From Citrus sinensis (Eukaryota; Streptophyta; Magnoliopsida; Sapindales; Rutaceae), in contig NC_068556.1 of the NCBI RefSeq assembly GCF_022201045.2, positions 21,061,501-21,125,500 on the forward strand: a stretch of DNA of 64,000 nucleotides, read 5' to 3'. Below the pieces are notes generated by a model. It had not been told where the DNA came from, did not search any database, and was given only the letters and a program-made list of their open reading frames with translations. Each line of letters starts with the position of its first letter. The first letter of the stretch is position 1. Position numbers and translations under genes: made by a program. Shown one piece after another: positions 33,782 to 45,188 of the stretch.

Positions 33782-35531
33782 TCAGGAATGTGACCGTGAC
33801 CGCACAAATTCTTCTAGTCTGTCCCATACTTCCAAGGCTGCGGCCCTGTCTTGGTGTCGCTTGTTCTTGCTAATCTGCACATTTGAGGCATATTTTTAAC
33901 CCGTGGGGGCTATGAAACTAAATTACAAAGATGTTAAAACTAACTCAACTCCACCAAGAAACACAGGCCTTACAGAACTTAGATCAGACACAAGCAGCTG
34001 AAGGGGAAAAGTTTACTCACTGAAATGATTTTTACATTCCACTGCTTCACAATCTTTGCAGACTCTACACTGTCATCTTCAAACCGCATGTAGAATCCAA
34101 TAACTGTATAACATTAAAAGGATACCAATTAGCACAGATAAGTCTTCAAAAATCATATCAAAACATACCATATATCTCGACTCTCATTTTCTTAATCCAA
34201 ATAATAAAATCAATTCTACATTGACCGTTGAAATGCAAAATCAACCTACTACACTAAACCATAAAAACCCTAAAAGAAAATTCAAATTTGACTTAAATAA
34301 AACTTCTTGTTAAACTGAATTTAAATTCCAAAAGTGCATAAGTACCACCATGTATGTCATTCCATTGAACCCCAGGTCACAATTCCTAACGCAAATAAAA
34401 CAAAATATATTACCATTCCAGATTGAGACAACCAAATTAACCCAACCCTAGTAAAAATCAGAAATCAATGCAACCCCAAATCAAATTATATAGCTCAAAT
34501 ATCAACTTACTTTTATTAAAAATCTCAACATGATCCTTAAAAGGCCACTCCTTGAACTGCCACTCTTTCCCCAACACAAAAACTGCCACAACTCTATCCC
34601 AATCCTCGGACTTCATCGTGGACGGCTTATCCCTCACCTCATAAGCCTTCACCACCTGGTCCCTATCCCTACTGAACTTCTTCTGCACCGTCACACACTC
34701 GGGCCTCATCCCATTCATATTCTTCACCTTCACATCAGTAGGTATATAAACCCCGTCCTCCAAAAACTCCTTCACATTATAAATCGTTATCAAGGTCTGA
34801 GAAGCACTGGGCACCAGAATTATCGGCACTCCTTCACCAATCTTCCCACTTTTCAACTGCAACAACTTCGGCTTCGGATTCGCCTCATAAGCTTCATCAC
34901 CAGCACCGCCGCCGCCGCCGCCACCGCCTCCACCGTACCCAATTCCCCTCTCATCAACACCCATCAACCTATTCTTCGCAACCAATCCGTCCTTCCTCTG
35001 CTGCGACTCAATCCTCTGTCTCTCCTCCTCCCGCCTCGTCGACGAAACAAGCACGCTGTAAAAATCAATACCCTTACACTCCAACAACGCTTCTCTGTCC
35101 TTCAACGGCCTCTCACATGCTCTAATCAAACTTATATCGTCCAATTCCAAATCATCCCCGCCGCCGTCGGTCTCGACAATCTTTCCGTCGTTCAACACGT
35201 GGTCGTTGGCGATGACGGTTTCGATCTGGTCGGCGGAGTCGGTAACGCCGGTGAGGTACTCGTAGAGGGGTTTGCGGTCGGGGAGGGTGACGGCGGGGAG
35301 CTTGTTTGAGCGGGCTCTTTGAATGTAATCGGTGTGCTTGAGGTTGTAGTGTTTGATGAAATACACGACGGTTTGGAGAGTGTAGAGGTTGCCCTGCTTG
35401 GACCGGTAGGCGGTCTCGATCGAGCTGGGGAATGTGTAGTCCGACCCGAACAGGATTTCGTCGCCGGTTTGGGTGACCTTGTCGAGTTCGCTGCGAATTG
35501 TGAAGTCGCGGAGAGCCGATAGCGGGTCCAT
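33782..35531 (-). CDS. CDC73: CDC73/parafibromin, Paf1 complex subunit
   Basis: Three exons on the minus strand: 34511-35531, 34021-34103 and 33782-33874, giving 398 residues (the Arabidopsis protein is slightly longer). It starts MDPLSALRDFTIRSELDKV, typical of plant CDC73. The conserved N-terminal half continues to about residue 200. A linker with ten consecutive Gly follows (GGC-type codons, plus-strand positions 34907-34935), then the Ras-like C-terminal domain (VPIILVPSASQTLITIYNV; EWQFKEWPFKDHVEIFNK; IIGFYMRFEDD) and an end AALEVWDRLEEFVRSRSHS. CDC73 works in the nuclear Paf1 complex with RNA polymerase II in elongation and histone modification; in plants it is needed for FLC expression. 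The first exon holds 340 of 398 codons. Confidence 0.95.
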
Positions 35532-37422
35532 TGGAAGGTTGTGAAAGTACAAGGAAACGGGACTACTGAGAGACCCTGAGCGAACGAGGTAAGACAGATT
35601 ACGCTTGCAGCTCCACACTCAGTACTAGATGGTCCTTTTTGTGCAGTACCTGGCTGCCGACTGGCGAGTGCTGACCCCTAACCAATTGATGTCATCACTA
35701 ATTTATATTACCACTGGCCATTGGGCTCCCGATACCCGGTTAGATCGAGATTGTTATATAAATGTTGCCGATTTAATAAGCTATGCTAATTTTATTATTT
35801 TTTATACCAATATTTATTTATCTACTCAATCATATATAATAAAAGTTCGACAAATAAATTCAAGTTATCCAAAACCTATTTTCCATCCTTTGCTTCTCAA
35901 AAGGGAAAATGAGTATAAATGTATAATTCACCCGTTATTTGATGAAATTAAGTAAAATCTCTTTAATGTTTTAAACGAAATCCTGCTATTATAATACTGC
36001 TAATTTGTTATAAATTTTGCTAATATACCCCTTAAATTATTAATTAACAGATTTTAAATACACTCTCTTAATCATTTGCCTTAACCCAACAAAGCCGAAA
36101 GCAAGAAAATTCTTAATTAACAGACTCTTTAAATATTGTAATCTTTTTTATAATAAAATAAATTTAAAATATACAAATGATTATTTCCCCCACTTTAAAA
36201 CATCAATAAAATTTTATCCCATTTCAACAAATAATTGGGAGTCATTTCTCATTTTCCCCTTCTCAAAAATTTTGGAATTAGCCCTACAAAATTGTCTAAA
36301 TGAGGTTAGACAATTTATTTATCTGGTTGCACATTTTCCAAAAAATAATTTATATTAACATCGTAAAAAGTAAATGGAGAACTCGAAAGAATAAAAAATA
36401 AAATAAAATAAAAACAATATGTCGCCAAATGCATCTCCGCTGACACTACCGGCAGCCCTAAATTAAAGACCGCTTTTTTTTAAAAAAAAAAATCTGAGTA
36501 CATTGACAAACCCAAGAAATAACCAACTAGAGTCTCCCCCGAACTAAAAATTTTCTTCTAAATTAAATTACTTATTTAGTATAAGTAATTGATTTTAATA
36601 TTAATTATATTTATTAAAACTCGTCGCAATTAATTTTATAAAGGCTCATATTAAAGTCAAAAAAACCTAATTTCTTGAAATAATTAAAAAGTTGCCACTT
36701 GGAATTTAATCAAATTAATTTTTCTATTTTAATCTAAAAAATAATTCAACTCATTAACTTCTTTTCTAATTCAACATCCCACATCAAAAATTGCAAAAGC
36801 CTACAAGAATTCAATGACGTTTCAGGTCTGCAAATCTCTAAGGCTTAAGACTAATAAATACAAATCATCTTCCAAGTTAGCCGGACAAAACAATCATCTA
36901 TCTTCTAATTAAGTTCCAACAGATATTCTAAATTCTTTATTTTCTATTCATAATTATCATTTCATATGATTATTTTTGTTAAGTTATGAAGCAATAATTT
37001 AATTATTAATTTATGAATGATAAGTGTAAAAATATACTAAATTAATTTCAAGTCTTGTATTTTTGTTTCTATTAAAGTTGTTGAAAACTTGAATTAAGGC
37101 TATTATTATAAAGATTATCATTATTTTTTATTAAATTAGTTTTATTATCTTATTGCTAGATACAAACATTGTTAATAAGGATAGCTCCCTCCCAATAAAT
37201 TATCTGGGTCTGTGTCTGAATAAGTCTAAATTTAACTCAAATCTAAATAAATTTGAATGAAAATATCTAAATGATATGTTATTTCTCTTTTTCTAACATC
37301 TGAACAGAAAAATTTAAAAATTAATAGTAAACATAAATATCTTTTTAAGTGGTGCATATATTTATTTTTCACATTTTAGAAATCTAACAAGTTGATTAGT
37401 TTGATAGTATTATTATTATTAT

Positions 37423-37470
<48 letters not shown>

Positions 37471-38043
37471 ATCTTGTTTCTTAATTTAATTTTGTAATAA
37501 AAGATGTAATTACAACATAAACTTTTTAGTCTTTCATTATAAAGTTAACACTATTGTTTTAGTTTTGATTCATTACAATGAACAATAATCTAATTTGTTT
37601 AATATTTTAATTTAGTTAATGTTATCTTATGAATAAAAATTTAAAGTAATTAAAAAAATAACTTTAAGGATAATACAAAAATATTAGATTTATACATCAT
37701 ATAAGAAATACATAACTTATTAAGGGTATTTTTGAGATTTGAAATTAACATTTTTCATTTAAATTCTAGACTTTAAATAAAAATAGACCTTTTTTTTCAA
37801 TTCAAATAAAATTATATAAAAAAAAATAAACAGTATAAAATAAATAAATATCTGAAAAAAATTAAATTCATACTTAAAAAACAAACGGCACCGTACGTGT
37901 GTATTCAATGGTATAATCAATGCCACTGTGTTGCCACCATTAATTAAAATTTGAGCAAGCCAGAACCAATTTGGATATTAAGCACTCTGTAAGTCCGTAT
38001 CCATCCCTTCGATATGTTTTGACCAAATGAAAATCACAAAGCC
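35532..38043. other. Intergenic upstream of CDC73
   Basis: CDC73 promoter (GC-moderate up to about 35700), then about 2.3 kb of very AT-rich DNA. No gene found. It contains the ATT/AAT hairpin at 37403-37473. Confidence 0.45.
37403..37473. repeat. Inverted (ATT)n/(AAT)n microsatellite that can fold as a hairpin
   Basis: It opens GATAGTATTATTATT, switches to ATAATAATAAT, and closes AATAATACTATC, so the two ends are exact reverse complements. The loop is itself repeat sequence, so slippage and cruciform formation are both likely. Confidence 0.75.
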
Positions 38044-38368
38044 AGCCAAGCGACCCCATTAGCGATAGTGGTTTCGACGTGGGGCCCGAACTCAATCTAG
38101 TTGTAGGAATCGTTTTTGCCGATGAGGTAATCGAAGACCGGTTTGCGATCGGGGAAGGGGATACCATGGGTGCGGGAGCTCTGCCTGTAATCGGTGTGCT
38201 TGAGGCTGTGGTTTCTGATGGAATCGATAAGATTAGGGTTTGGAGAGATGCTTGGACCGGAATGCGGTTTCCATCGAGCCGGATCTGAGCCAAGCGGAAT
38301 TCCGTTACCGGTTTGGGAAACTTCGTCGAGGTCCCCGCGGGTCGTGAAGTCGGGGTTAGCGGGTCCAT
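38044..38368 (-). pseudogene. Decayed partial copy of CDC73
   Basis: The minus strand opens with an ATG at 38366-38368 (MDPL, as in CDC73). After a frame change it reads GDLDEVSQTG, then HSLKHTDYRQ and PFPDRKPVFDYLIG, recognisably CDC73 residues 15-100 (LDKVTQTG, YNLKHTDYIQ and LPDRKPLYEYLTG in the functional copy). Homology is lost near 38044, and the remaining three quarters of the gene are missing. The +1 frame carries most of the similarity after the first codons. It lies 2.5 kb upstream of the intact gene in the same orientation. The copied part lies within one exon, so I cannot tell DNA duplication from retrocopying. Confidence 0.75.
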
Positions 38369-38651
38369 CGACAGTGTTTTAGATTAGAGTAGGAAGGGAA
38401 TAAAAACTTACCAATTTATTTATGGTAATATTATTTGCGCGTAAAATTTTTGGTAAACATGCACAAAATTACTAAAAGGCAAGAAACATTTTTTTATTAA
38501 ATAGCAAACTTATTTATTTTATTATTTTATTCTCATTCAATTTATTTGGTCAGTAATTCTGGTAAGACTTAAAATTTTAAGCAGATGTGATCAAGGAAAT
38601 TAAACAAATAAACAGAGAATTCGCTTGGAGAAACAAAACAAATCATCATAA

Positions 38652-39209
38652 TCAAATTCTGGGATCGGTAGAGAGAAGACTAAACATGATCGTGTCTCTA
38701 GTTTTACCCTTGTGAATGAAATACTTTCTCAAAACACCTTCTTGCATGAACCCAGCCTTGAGCAGCACCTTCTGTGACCCAACGTTTTCAACATCTACAA
38801 GAGCCTCAAGTCTCTCCAGATGCGGCCACTCGGCAAATATCGCGTCACTCGCCATCTTCACAGCCCTTGTTGCAATCCCTTTGCCCCAGTACTTCGACCC
38901 CAGAACGTAGCCAATTTCACCTCTACATTTATCATTACCCTGGTTTGCTGACACTGAGATGGCTCCGATTGCCCTGTTATTAACGCAAATTGCCATGAAC
39001 CACGGGTGGGGTATGACTTTATTTTCGATGTGTTTGATGCCTTGTTCTCTGCTGGTGTAAGGTCCATAGCTGCAAAAATGTGTCACTTTATCATCACTTG
39101 CCCACACCATGAAATCATCGACGTCTGAAAGGTCCATTGGCCTCAGAGAGATATCGGAGAGTTCCCCATCGCCTTCTTTTATGGTTGATGCCAAAGAATT
39201 ATCCTCCAT
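38652..39209 (-). CDS. GNAT N-acetyltransferase, p20/RimJ-RimL-like (GNAT gene 1)
   Basis: Intronless, 185 residues. The GNAT fold is covered end to end: beta1/alpha1 ISLRPMDLSDVDDFMVWASD, the HPWFMAICVNNRAIGAISV strands, then motif A GEIGYVLGSKYWGKGIATRA with the acetyl-CoA pyrophosphate loop YWGKGIA, and motif B ERLEALVDVENVGSQKVLLK with AGFMQEG. It is a cytosolic-type protein without signal or membrane segments. Plant relatives are annotated as p20-like acetyltransferases, and the substrate is unknown. It is the most diverged minus-strand member of the local family. Confidence 0.88.
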   Translation of the reverse strand: MEDNSLASTIKEGDGELSDISLRPMDLSDVDDFMVWASDDKVTHFCSYGPYTSREQGIKHIENKVIPHPWFMAICVNNRAIGAISVSANQGNDKCRGEIGYVLGSKYWGKGIATRAVKMASDAIFAEWPHLERLEALVDVENVGSQKVLLKAGFMQEGVLRKYFIHKGKTRDTIMFSLLSTDPRI

Positions 39210-39269
39210 GGATGCTCCTTCAATAGCTTAACTCGATAATTGATCATAATACGCAACTTACTGGAAGGC

Positions 39270-39281
39270 TATATATATAAG
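39270..39281 (-). promoter_or_regulatory. Probable TATA box of GNAT gene 1
   Basis: TTATATATATAG on the minus strand, about 65 bases upstream of the ATG. Confidence 0.5.
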
Positions 39282-39289
39282 AAAGGGAA

Positions 39290-40563
39290 AAGATAGGAAG
39301 AATGGGGACCAGAAGAAACTGCTTGGAAACTAAGTTGAAAAGCAAATGATATGTGGTCATTACTCATCGAATGTAAGCGGCTGCCCTTTTTGACCACTTC
39401 AGAAAGAGCATTGATATTTACTCCGGGTCAAACCCCGGGTCAAACCCCGAAAATTAATAGAACGACATCATTTTGTGAACATATTTTTTTCCTCCCAATC
39501 ATATAAAACGATCCCATTTTGTGATTTGCATTACAGCACTTCGAATTTTCTTCGACTGGCTTTCTCTTTTGAATTTCGTTTCACCACATAACCCCAACGA
39601 AAGAACCCAACTGCAGGACACCTAAACTGTTATCTTCCTTCTAGGCGATAGGATTTGGCTTAGATAAAACAAAAGCTTAAATAAAGACGAGTTTCAACAT
39701 TTGAACTTCGGGTTTATAATGGCTATGAAGATTTCTTGACAGAATATTTGAGTAAGGTAAGGTGTTGTCATCTTCGGCAATTTGGAACAAGCCTTATTGG
39801 TACTGTCTTCTTTAACAATATTCGTTAACAAACTATAGCTTCCAGATTAATTAACCAACAATTATACAGATAAAGAATGTCAATGTACATAGCCGACAAA
39901 CTGTTAATTAATTACCTGAATTCCAATTCAATTAAATAACAGGGATTGAAATTCTTACCAAATTCATAGAGAAGAGAGAATAAAATATATTCACCTTGCT
40001 CGTATTAATAATAGAAGAAGAAATTAAGCAATAATTCACCTTGCTTGTAATAGTCTAATTGATGAAAGGAGAAATTAAGCCCTTATTTGCCATTTCTTCC
40101 CACAGATTTCTTGAACTTCTGATAGCTGCAGCTAGCCACATCAAATAGTAGCCTATAATTAGAGAAGAAGAAGAAGGAAAGAAGTTCAAGAAAGCTGTGG
40201 CCATGGCTGGGCAAACGGTGCTTTCGATGGTGGATGTGAAAGGGAATAAGGAAAGAAGAAGGAAAAGAAGGAAGGAAAGAAGGTCAAGGGATTTGATGCC
40301 AAAGCCAAACGGTGCGTTCGATGGCTGTGAAAGGTCAAGGGATTTGACACCAAACGGTGCGTTTTGGGATTAGTTAAACGATGCGTTTTGTTCCGGGATT
40401 TCATTCGGGGCTTAAGTTGGGGCAAGTATCATTTTCGCTTCAGAAAACCAAAATAAAAGGATCTTAAGAGTTAAGTCTTTACTTTATGTGAGTTCTTTGC
40501 ATATGATTGCTTAGTACTTAAGATACCAAATTAACCATCCAATCAAAAGCGGTGATAGTGCAG
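39290..40563. other. Intergenic, possible old repeat remains
   Basis: No gene found. At 39418-39450 GGGTCAAACCCC occurs twice in tandem. Between 40200 and 40400 the word AAACGGTGCGTT and near variants recur three or four times, with AAACGATGCGTTTTG near 40376. Such words are common in old plant MULE and LTR remains, but I could not define ends. Confidence 0.35.
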
Positions 40564-40741
40564 TAGGGGTGTTCAGAATCCAATCCGATCCGCTCAATCC
40601 GTCTGATACGTGAAAATTTGATCCGTATAAATCCAATCTGTGGATCCGTGGATTGGATATGGATTGAAAATTTAAAAATCTGCAGTCGATGGATTGGATA
40701 TGGATTTACTTCTGTAAATCCGTAAAAATCCGTGAATCCAC

Positions 40742-40743
<2 letters not shown>

Positions 40744-40779
<36 letters not shown>
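40744..40779. repeat. (TA)n microsatellite inside the outer hAT element
   Basis: About 18 TA units near the left subterminal region. Confidence 0.85.
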
Positions 40780-40782
<3 letters not shown>

Positions 40783-41249
40783 TTAGTTAAAAAATTATTA
40801 TAAATTTAATTAAAGAATATTATAATTGTGACATTACATAGTTTCATAAGCACTATAACATATCTTAGCAATTACCCAATAATAATATTAAATAAAAAAT
40901 AATCAAATAATCAAATATAACTTGTAAAAATTATAAAACAAAATAAAAGCAAAGTCACACGCACTGACAAAAGCAAAGTAATATAACGCTAAGTTATCAA
41001 TAATTTGCAAAGTCACCCAAAAGCAAAATAACATAACGTCAAGTCACCAACAATTTACAAACAAAAAACTCTAAGCTTCTTCGCCGTCACACGCACTAAC
41101 AACACCCAATACTGGTTCGATACACTCTCAACACCAATTTGAAGGACGTCAGCCGCGTGATTCCAACGAGAGCAAGCCATCTTCTTTCTCGAGTCCGTCG
41201 AGCCACTTCACAATCACTGGTTCCAGCCAAACAATTGCACTATCACAAC

Positions 41250-42018
41250 TAGGAATGGCAATTGTACCCGCAAACCCGCCCAAACCCACCCGCCAAAACC
41301 CGCCCGTTGCGGGTAATTTTACCCGTTGCGGGCGAGTTTAGTATTATAAATTAAAACCCGCACATGGATGCGGGTGGGTTTGGTATTAACCTTATATCTG
41401 GTGGATACCCGCATGGATATCCACCAAACCCGCAATATTTTTTTCAAATATTTTTAATTTAATTTTAATCTAAAAATGTATAAAGAAAATAATGTCATTA
41501 ATTAAATTACCAAATAGCCAAAGGCTCAAAGTTGTGTATGTGTGTATGTGGCCTATATCCTATTCTAAAGTCATAATCTAAAGAAAACTAAAGGCATTTT
41601 CCTTCGAATTAGTATTTGAAAATATTAATCTTAATTATTATTATAGGCATTGTGTTGGATGGGTGCTTATGGTGGTGAATGAAATGAATATCTTCTCTTG
41701 GAGCTTGTTTTAAATGATAATATGAAATGTAATTATTATTTTTAGATACTAGTTTGTGTTTTTTAAATGGATTTGTGTAATTTATACTTAAATTTGAGAA
41801 TTTGTGTTGAATTGATGTGGAAATTTTAATTTTTCATTTACATTATTTAAATATAAAATTAAGTATGTTATATGGAATTTGAGGTTATTATTATAAATTT
41901 ATATATTAAACATTTGTGATTTTAAATACGGAAACCCGCAAAAAATCCGCCGGATACCATTGCGGGTTTGGTAATTGTTAAAACCCGCTGCGGGTTGCGG
42001 TGCCCATTGCCATCCCTA
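41250..42018. mobile_element. Inner hAT-like element 1, 769 bp
   Basis: The ends are TAGGAATGGCAATTG and, at the right, CATTGCCATCCCTA, an inverted pair. Exact 8-bp duplications ATCACAAC lie at 41242-41249 and 42019-42026. Both subterminal regions are rich in AACCCGC and GCGGGT words; the middle is AT-rich without coding capacity. It sits wholly inside the 40564-43275 element. Confidence 0.88.
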
Positions 42019-42109
42019 ATCACAACCTTCAAGATCGCCACCCGTACTTCTCTTGGTTTCCATCATTGACGGCTCCATAATCACCACTTTTCAACAAGTG
42101 CAATAGCCC

Positions 42110-42660
42110 TATGGATGGCAAACAGCGGGCCTGGGCCGAGCTTTTTCAAGCCCATGTCCAGGCCCTCTGTTAGTTAAGTGTATGGGCCTGGTCTGGGCTC
42201 GGGCCGGGCTTGGACTTTAGTTATTTATTTTAAAAATTTTAAATTATTGTAAATTTGAAATAAATTAATGATCAACAAGTTATTACAATCATAGATAAAT
42301 TAAAGAAAATCAATATTTCAAATTAAAATAATAAATAAAGCAAATAAAAACTCATAACTTTAATTTTCTTTAATACTGGATTTTCTAATTCAAACGCTCT
42401 CTTAATTAATTGACACAAAAGAGAGAATTTAGTATCATAATTTTAGTTTTTTTGAATCATAATTGATTTATAAGTTAATAATTTAAGTTTTCTTTTTTAT
42501 TTTTAAATTTTAATTATATTATTCTAATTTATAAAATTATTTTTTTTTAAAATAGTGGGCTTGGCCTTTGTCCGAGCTTTTTTTCTTGGGCCCTTGCCCA
42601 GGCCCTCATGGGTGAGGGCTGGGCGGGCTTGGGCCGGCCCAGGCTTTTTTGCCAACCCTA
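42110..42660. mobile_element. Inner hAT-like element 2, 551 bp
   Basis: The ends are TATGGATGGCAAACA and, at the right, TTTTTTGCCAACCCTA. The flanks AATAGCCC (42102-42109) and AATAACCC (42661-42668) match at seven of eight bases. The subterminal regions repeat GGGCCTGGGCCGAGC-like words, a different subfamily from inner element 1. It inserted only 92 bp from inner element 1, into the same outer element. Confidence 0.82.
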
Positions 42661-43470
42661 AATAACCCTGGTGAAGGATCAGACTATGTTTAGTTTCAGA
42701 AACTTCGTCATTTTAATTAATTATGGTTTTATTTGAACAATTAATTTCAGTGTTATATTAATGTATTATTGTAACTTTATTTGAACAATTAATCTTAGTG
42801 TGTTATATTTTGAAACTTTAAACATATTATTGTCGGTTTATTTGAGCAATTAATCTCGATGTGTTATATTTTGAAACTTTAAATATATTATTTTAGTTTT
42901 ATTGAAACAATTAATTTGTTTAAATTTTATTCAATTTTAAATTTAATTGGTAGTAAAATTATTTTTATATTAGATTTTTAAAAAATTTCATTAGTTTATG
43001 GATTGGGGAGAACTAAAAATTTTTAATTCGGAAACTAATGCGCAAAATGGTGGATTGGATATGGATTAAGTTAAATCTGCATCTGATCCGCAGACGTATG
43101 GATTTGATATGGATTGAGTTAAATTCGCATCCGATCTGCAGATATATGGTTTGGATTTGGATTGAGTTTAATCAATCCGTGTATTGGATTGGATTGAAAA
43201 ATTATAATCCGCAAAATTGTGGATCGGATATGGATTGATGTCTAATCCATAAAATCCGATCCGCGAACACCCCTACAGTGCAGTGCCAATAAAATAAGGA
43301 CGCCATCATCAGTTATCGAGAGTTTATAATCAATGCCAGATGATGTAGACAGAACCCACATTTGTATGTTAAATAATATGATTTATTGATTTAAGGGGAA
43401 AAACCCAACAAAGGATGCACATTACACATTACAAAGGCAGATAAATTTTTTTTCCCCTTTTAACGGATGA

Positions 43471-44028
43471 TCAAGTTTTAGGATCAGTGGAGAGAAGGCT
43501 AAACACTACCATGTCTTTAGTGCTTCCCTTCATGATGAAATACTTCCCGAGAACACCCTCTCTCTTGAACCCAGCCTTCTCCAGCACTCTTTGTGAGGCC
43601 ACATTCTCAACATCTACTACAGCCTCAAGTCTCTCCAAATGTGGCCATTCATCAAATATTGTCTTAGTCACTATCTTCACAGCCTGCGTAGCAATCCCTT
43701 TGCCCCAGTACTTTGAGGCCAAAACATAGCCGAGTTCCGCTCTACACATATCATTGCCTGAATTCGGTCTCACTGAAGTAGCACCAACTGGCCTATTGTT
43801 TACGCAAATTGCCCGGAACCACGGGTGCTGTGGAACTTTGGTTTTGATGTAGTTTATGCCATCTTCTTTATTAGTATATGATTCCCAAGGGCAGAACCGA
43901 GCCACTTTAGGATCACTAACCCACACCATGAAATCATCAATGTCTGAAAGTTCTAATGGCCTAAGAGAGATGTGAGACAATTCAACAAAACCGTTTTTCA
44001 TGTATGATTCCGAAGAATCACTCTCCAT
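43471..44028 (-). CDS. GNAT N-acetyltransferase, p20/RimJ-RimL-like (GNAT gene 2)
   Basis: Intronless, 185 residues. It is collinear with GNAT gene 1: HISLRPLELSDIDDFMVWVS, HPWFRAICVNNRPVGATSV, AELGYVLASKYWGKGIATQA with the CoA-loop YWGKGIA, then ERLEAVVDVENVASQRVLEK and AGFKREG. It ends FSLLSTDPKT like its neighbours. The N-terminal 15 residues are the only clearly variable part of the family and may set partner or location differences. The flanking hAT nest lies just beyond its 3' end. Confidence 0.88.
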   Translation of the reverse strand: MESDSSESYMKNGFVELSHISLRPLELSDIDDFMVWVSDPKVARFCPWESYTNKEDGINYIKTKVPQHPWFRAICVNNRPVGATSVRPNSGNDMCRAELGYVLASKYWGKGIATQAVKIVTKTIFDEWPHLERLEAVVDVENVASQRVLEKAGFKREGVLGKYFIMKGSTKDMVVFSLLSTDPKT

Positions 44029-44387
44029 GATTTGTAGTTTTTAAAATGATGGGATGGTATTAATTGAGGTTTTGGGTATGCCACCCCAAGAAGTTAGATT
44101 GGCTCAAGTAAAGATGATGAGTTTATAGAAAAAGAACAACTTATTAAAAAGAAGATATATTATACCAATTGGTTGGAGCTTGCCTTATGCAATTAAAGAA
44201 TGACCACAAGCAATTACCTGGAAGGAATTAAAGATCGTGACAATTGGTTTCAAAGTTTTCCTGGTGGTCAACCTTGCCTTTGCTTGGAGTGGGGAGCAAG
44301 TTTATATGTTTGTTTTTTATTTTTTATTTTTTAAATTTCTTCTGTAGTCTCTCTTTCCATTGGTTTGATTAGGAGCAAGAAGTCCGT

Positions 44388-44396
44388 CTATAAATA
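44388..44396 (+). promoter_or_regulatory. TATA-like box upstream of the eL19 copy
   Basis: CTATAAATA, about 135 bases before the ATG. If real, the retrocopy could be transcribed. Confidence 0.35.
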
Positions 44397-44531
44397 CTAT
44401 AATAGTGATTCTCATAGTCATTGACAGTTCAATTTGATTTCCATAATATCGAAGCTATACGGTGATATCCATATTCATTTTGTCTACATTCTACACATCT
44501 CTATCTGTCAGCTCCAATTCCAAAGAGAGAG

Positions 44532-45188
44532 ATGGTTTCTCTCAAGCTCCAAAAACGGCTCGCAGCGAGCATGCTCAAGTGCGGCAGAGGGATGGTCTGG
44601 CTCGATCCAAATGAAGTTAACGAAATCTCCATGGCCAACTCACGCCAGAACATCAGGAAGCTGGTCAAGGGTGGTTTTATCATCAGAAAACCAACCAAGA
44701 TTCACTCCCGTTCACGAGCTCTACGGATGAAGGAAGCTAAGAGGAAGGGTCGCCACTCTGGATATGGTAAGCGCAGAGGTACGAGAGAAGCAAGGCTGCC
44801 GACAAAAATCCCGTGGATGAGAAGGATGCGTGTTCTCAGGCGCTTGCTCCGCAGGTACCGGGAAGCAAAGAAGATTGACAGACACATGTATCATGACATG
44901 TACATGAAGGTGAAGGGTAATGTATTTAAGAATAAGCGAGTTTTGATGGAGAGTATCCACAAGTCCAGGGCTGAGAAGGCTAGGGAGAAAATTCTGTCTG
45001 ACCAGCTTGAGGCTAAACGGGCAAAGAACAAGGCAAGCAGGTAGAGGAAAATTGCTAGGAGTGAGGAACGTTTAGCCAAGGGGCCTGGAGGAGCACCAAC
45101 AACCGCACCACCTGCTGCTGCATCTCGGTCAACTGAGGTACCCAAAAAATTTAAAAGCAGAACGCCAGACAAAGCAGTGAAGGCTTAA
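44532..45188 (+). pseudogene. RPL19: Intronless copy of ribosomal protein eL19 (RPL19) with an early stop
   Basis: Reading from [20 protein letters not shown], through [20 protein letters not shown] and [20 protein letters not shown], this is plainly 60S protein eL19. An in-frame TAG at 45042-45044, where the family has a Glu codon, would end the product at 170 residues. The family's normal C-terminal region continues in the same frame to a second stop at 45186-45188. Plant eL19 genes are normally interrupted by introns and this copy has none, so a retrocopy is most likely. A poly-A remnant is not visible. Expression of a shortened protein cannot be excluded. Its last 70 bp were copied again at 48098-48168. 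Confidence 0.75.

Larger units (their letters stand above)
40564..43275. mobile_element. Outer hAT-like element of a three-level nest, 2.7 kb
   Basis: The left end TAGGGGTGTTCAGAATCC and the inverse of the right end, TAGGGGTGTTCGCGGATC, are terminal inverted repeats. The flanks TAGTGCAG (40556-40563) and CAGTGCAG (43276-43283) differ at one base of eight, fitting a hAT duplication with one later change. Subterminal regions on both sides repeat GGATTGGATATGGATT-like words. With the two inner elements removed (about 1.3 kb), the original is about 1.4 kb. The part at 41040-41240 and 42019-42109 is less AT-rich and may be captured or leftover gene sequence, but I recognise nothing in it. Confidence 0.75.

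Noticed and set aside
34530-35309. 259-codon open frame on the plus strand
   Set aside because: It is the complementary shadow of CDC73 exon 1, with His/Leu/Arg-rich composition caused by the opposite frame.
39418-40440. Possible MULE or LTR remains with AAACGGTGCGTT words
   Set aside because: I could not pair the ends or find a target duplication, so I left it as unclassified intergenic DNA.
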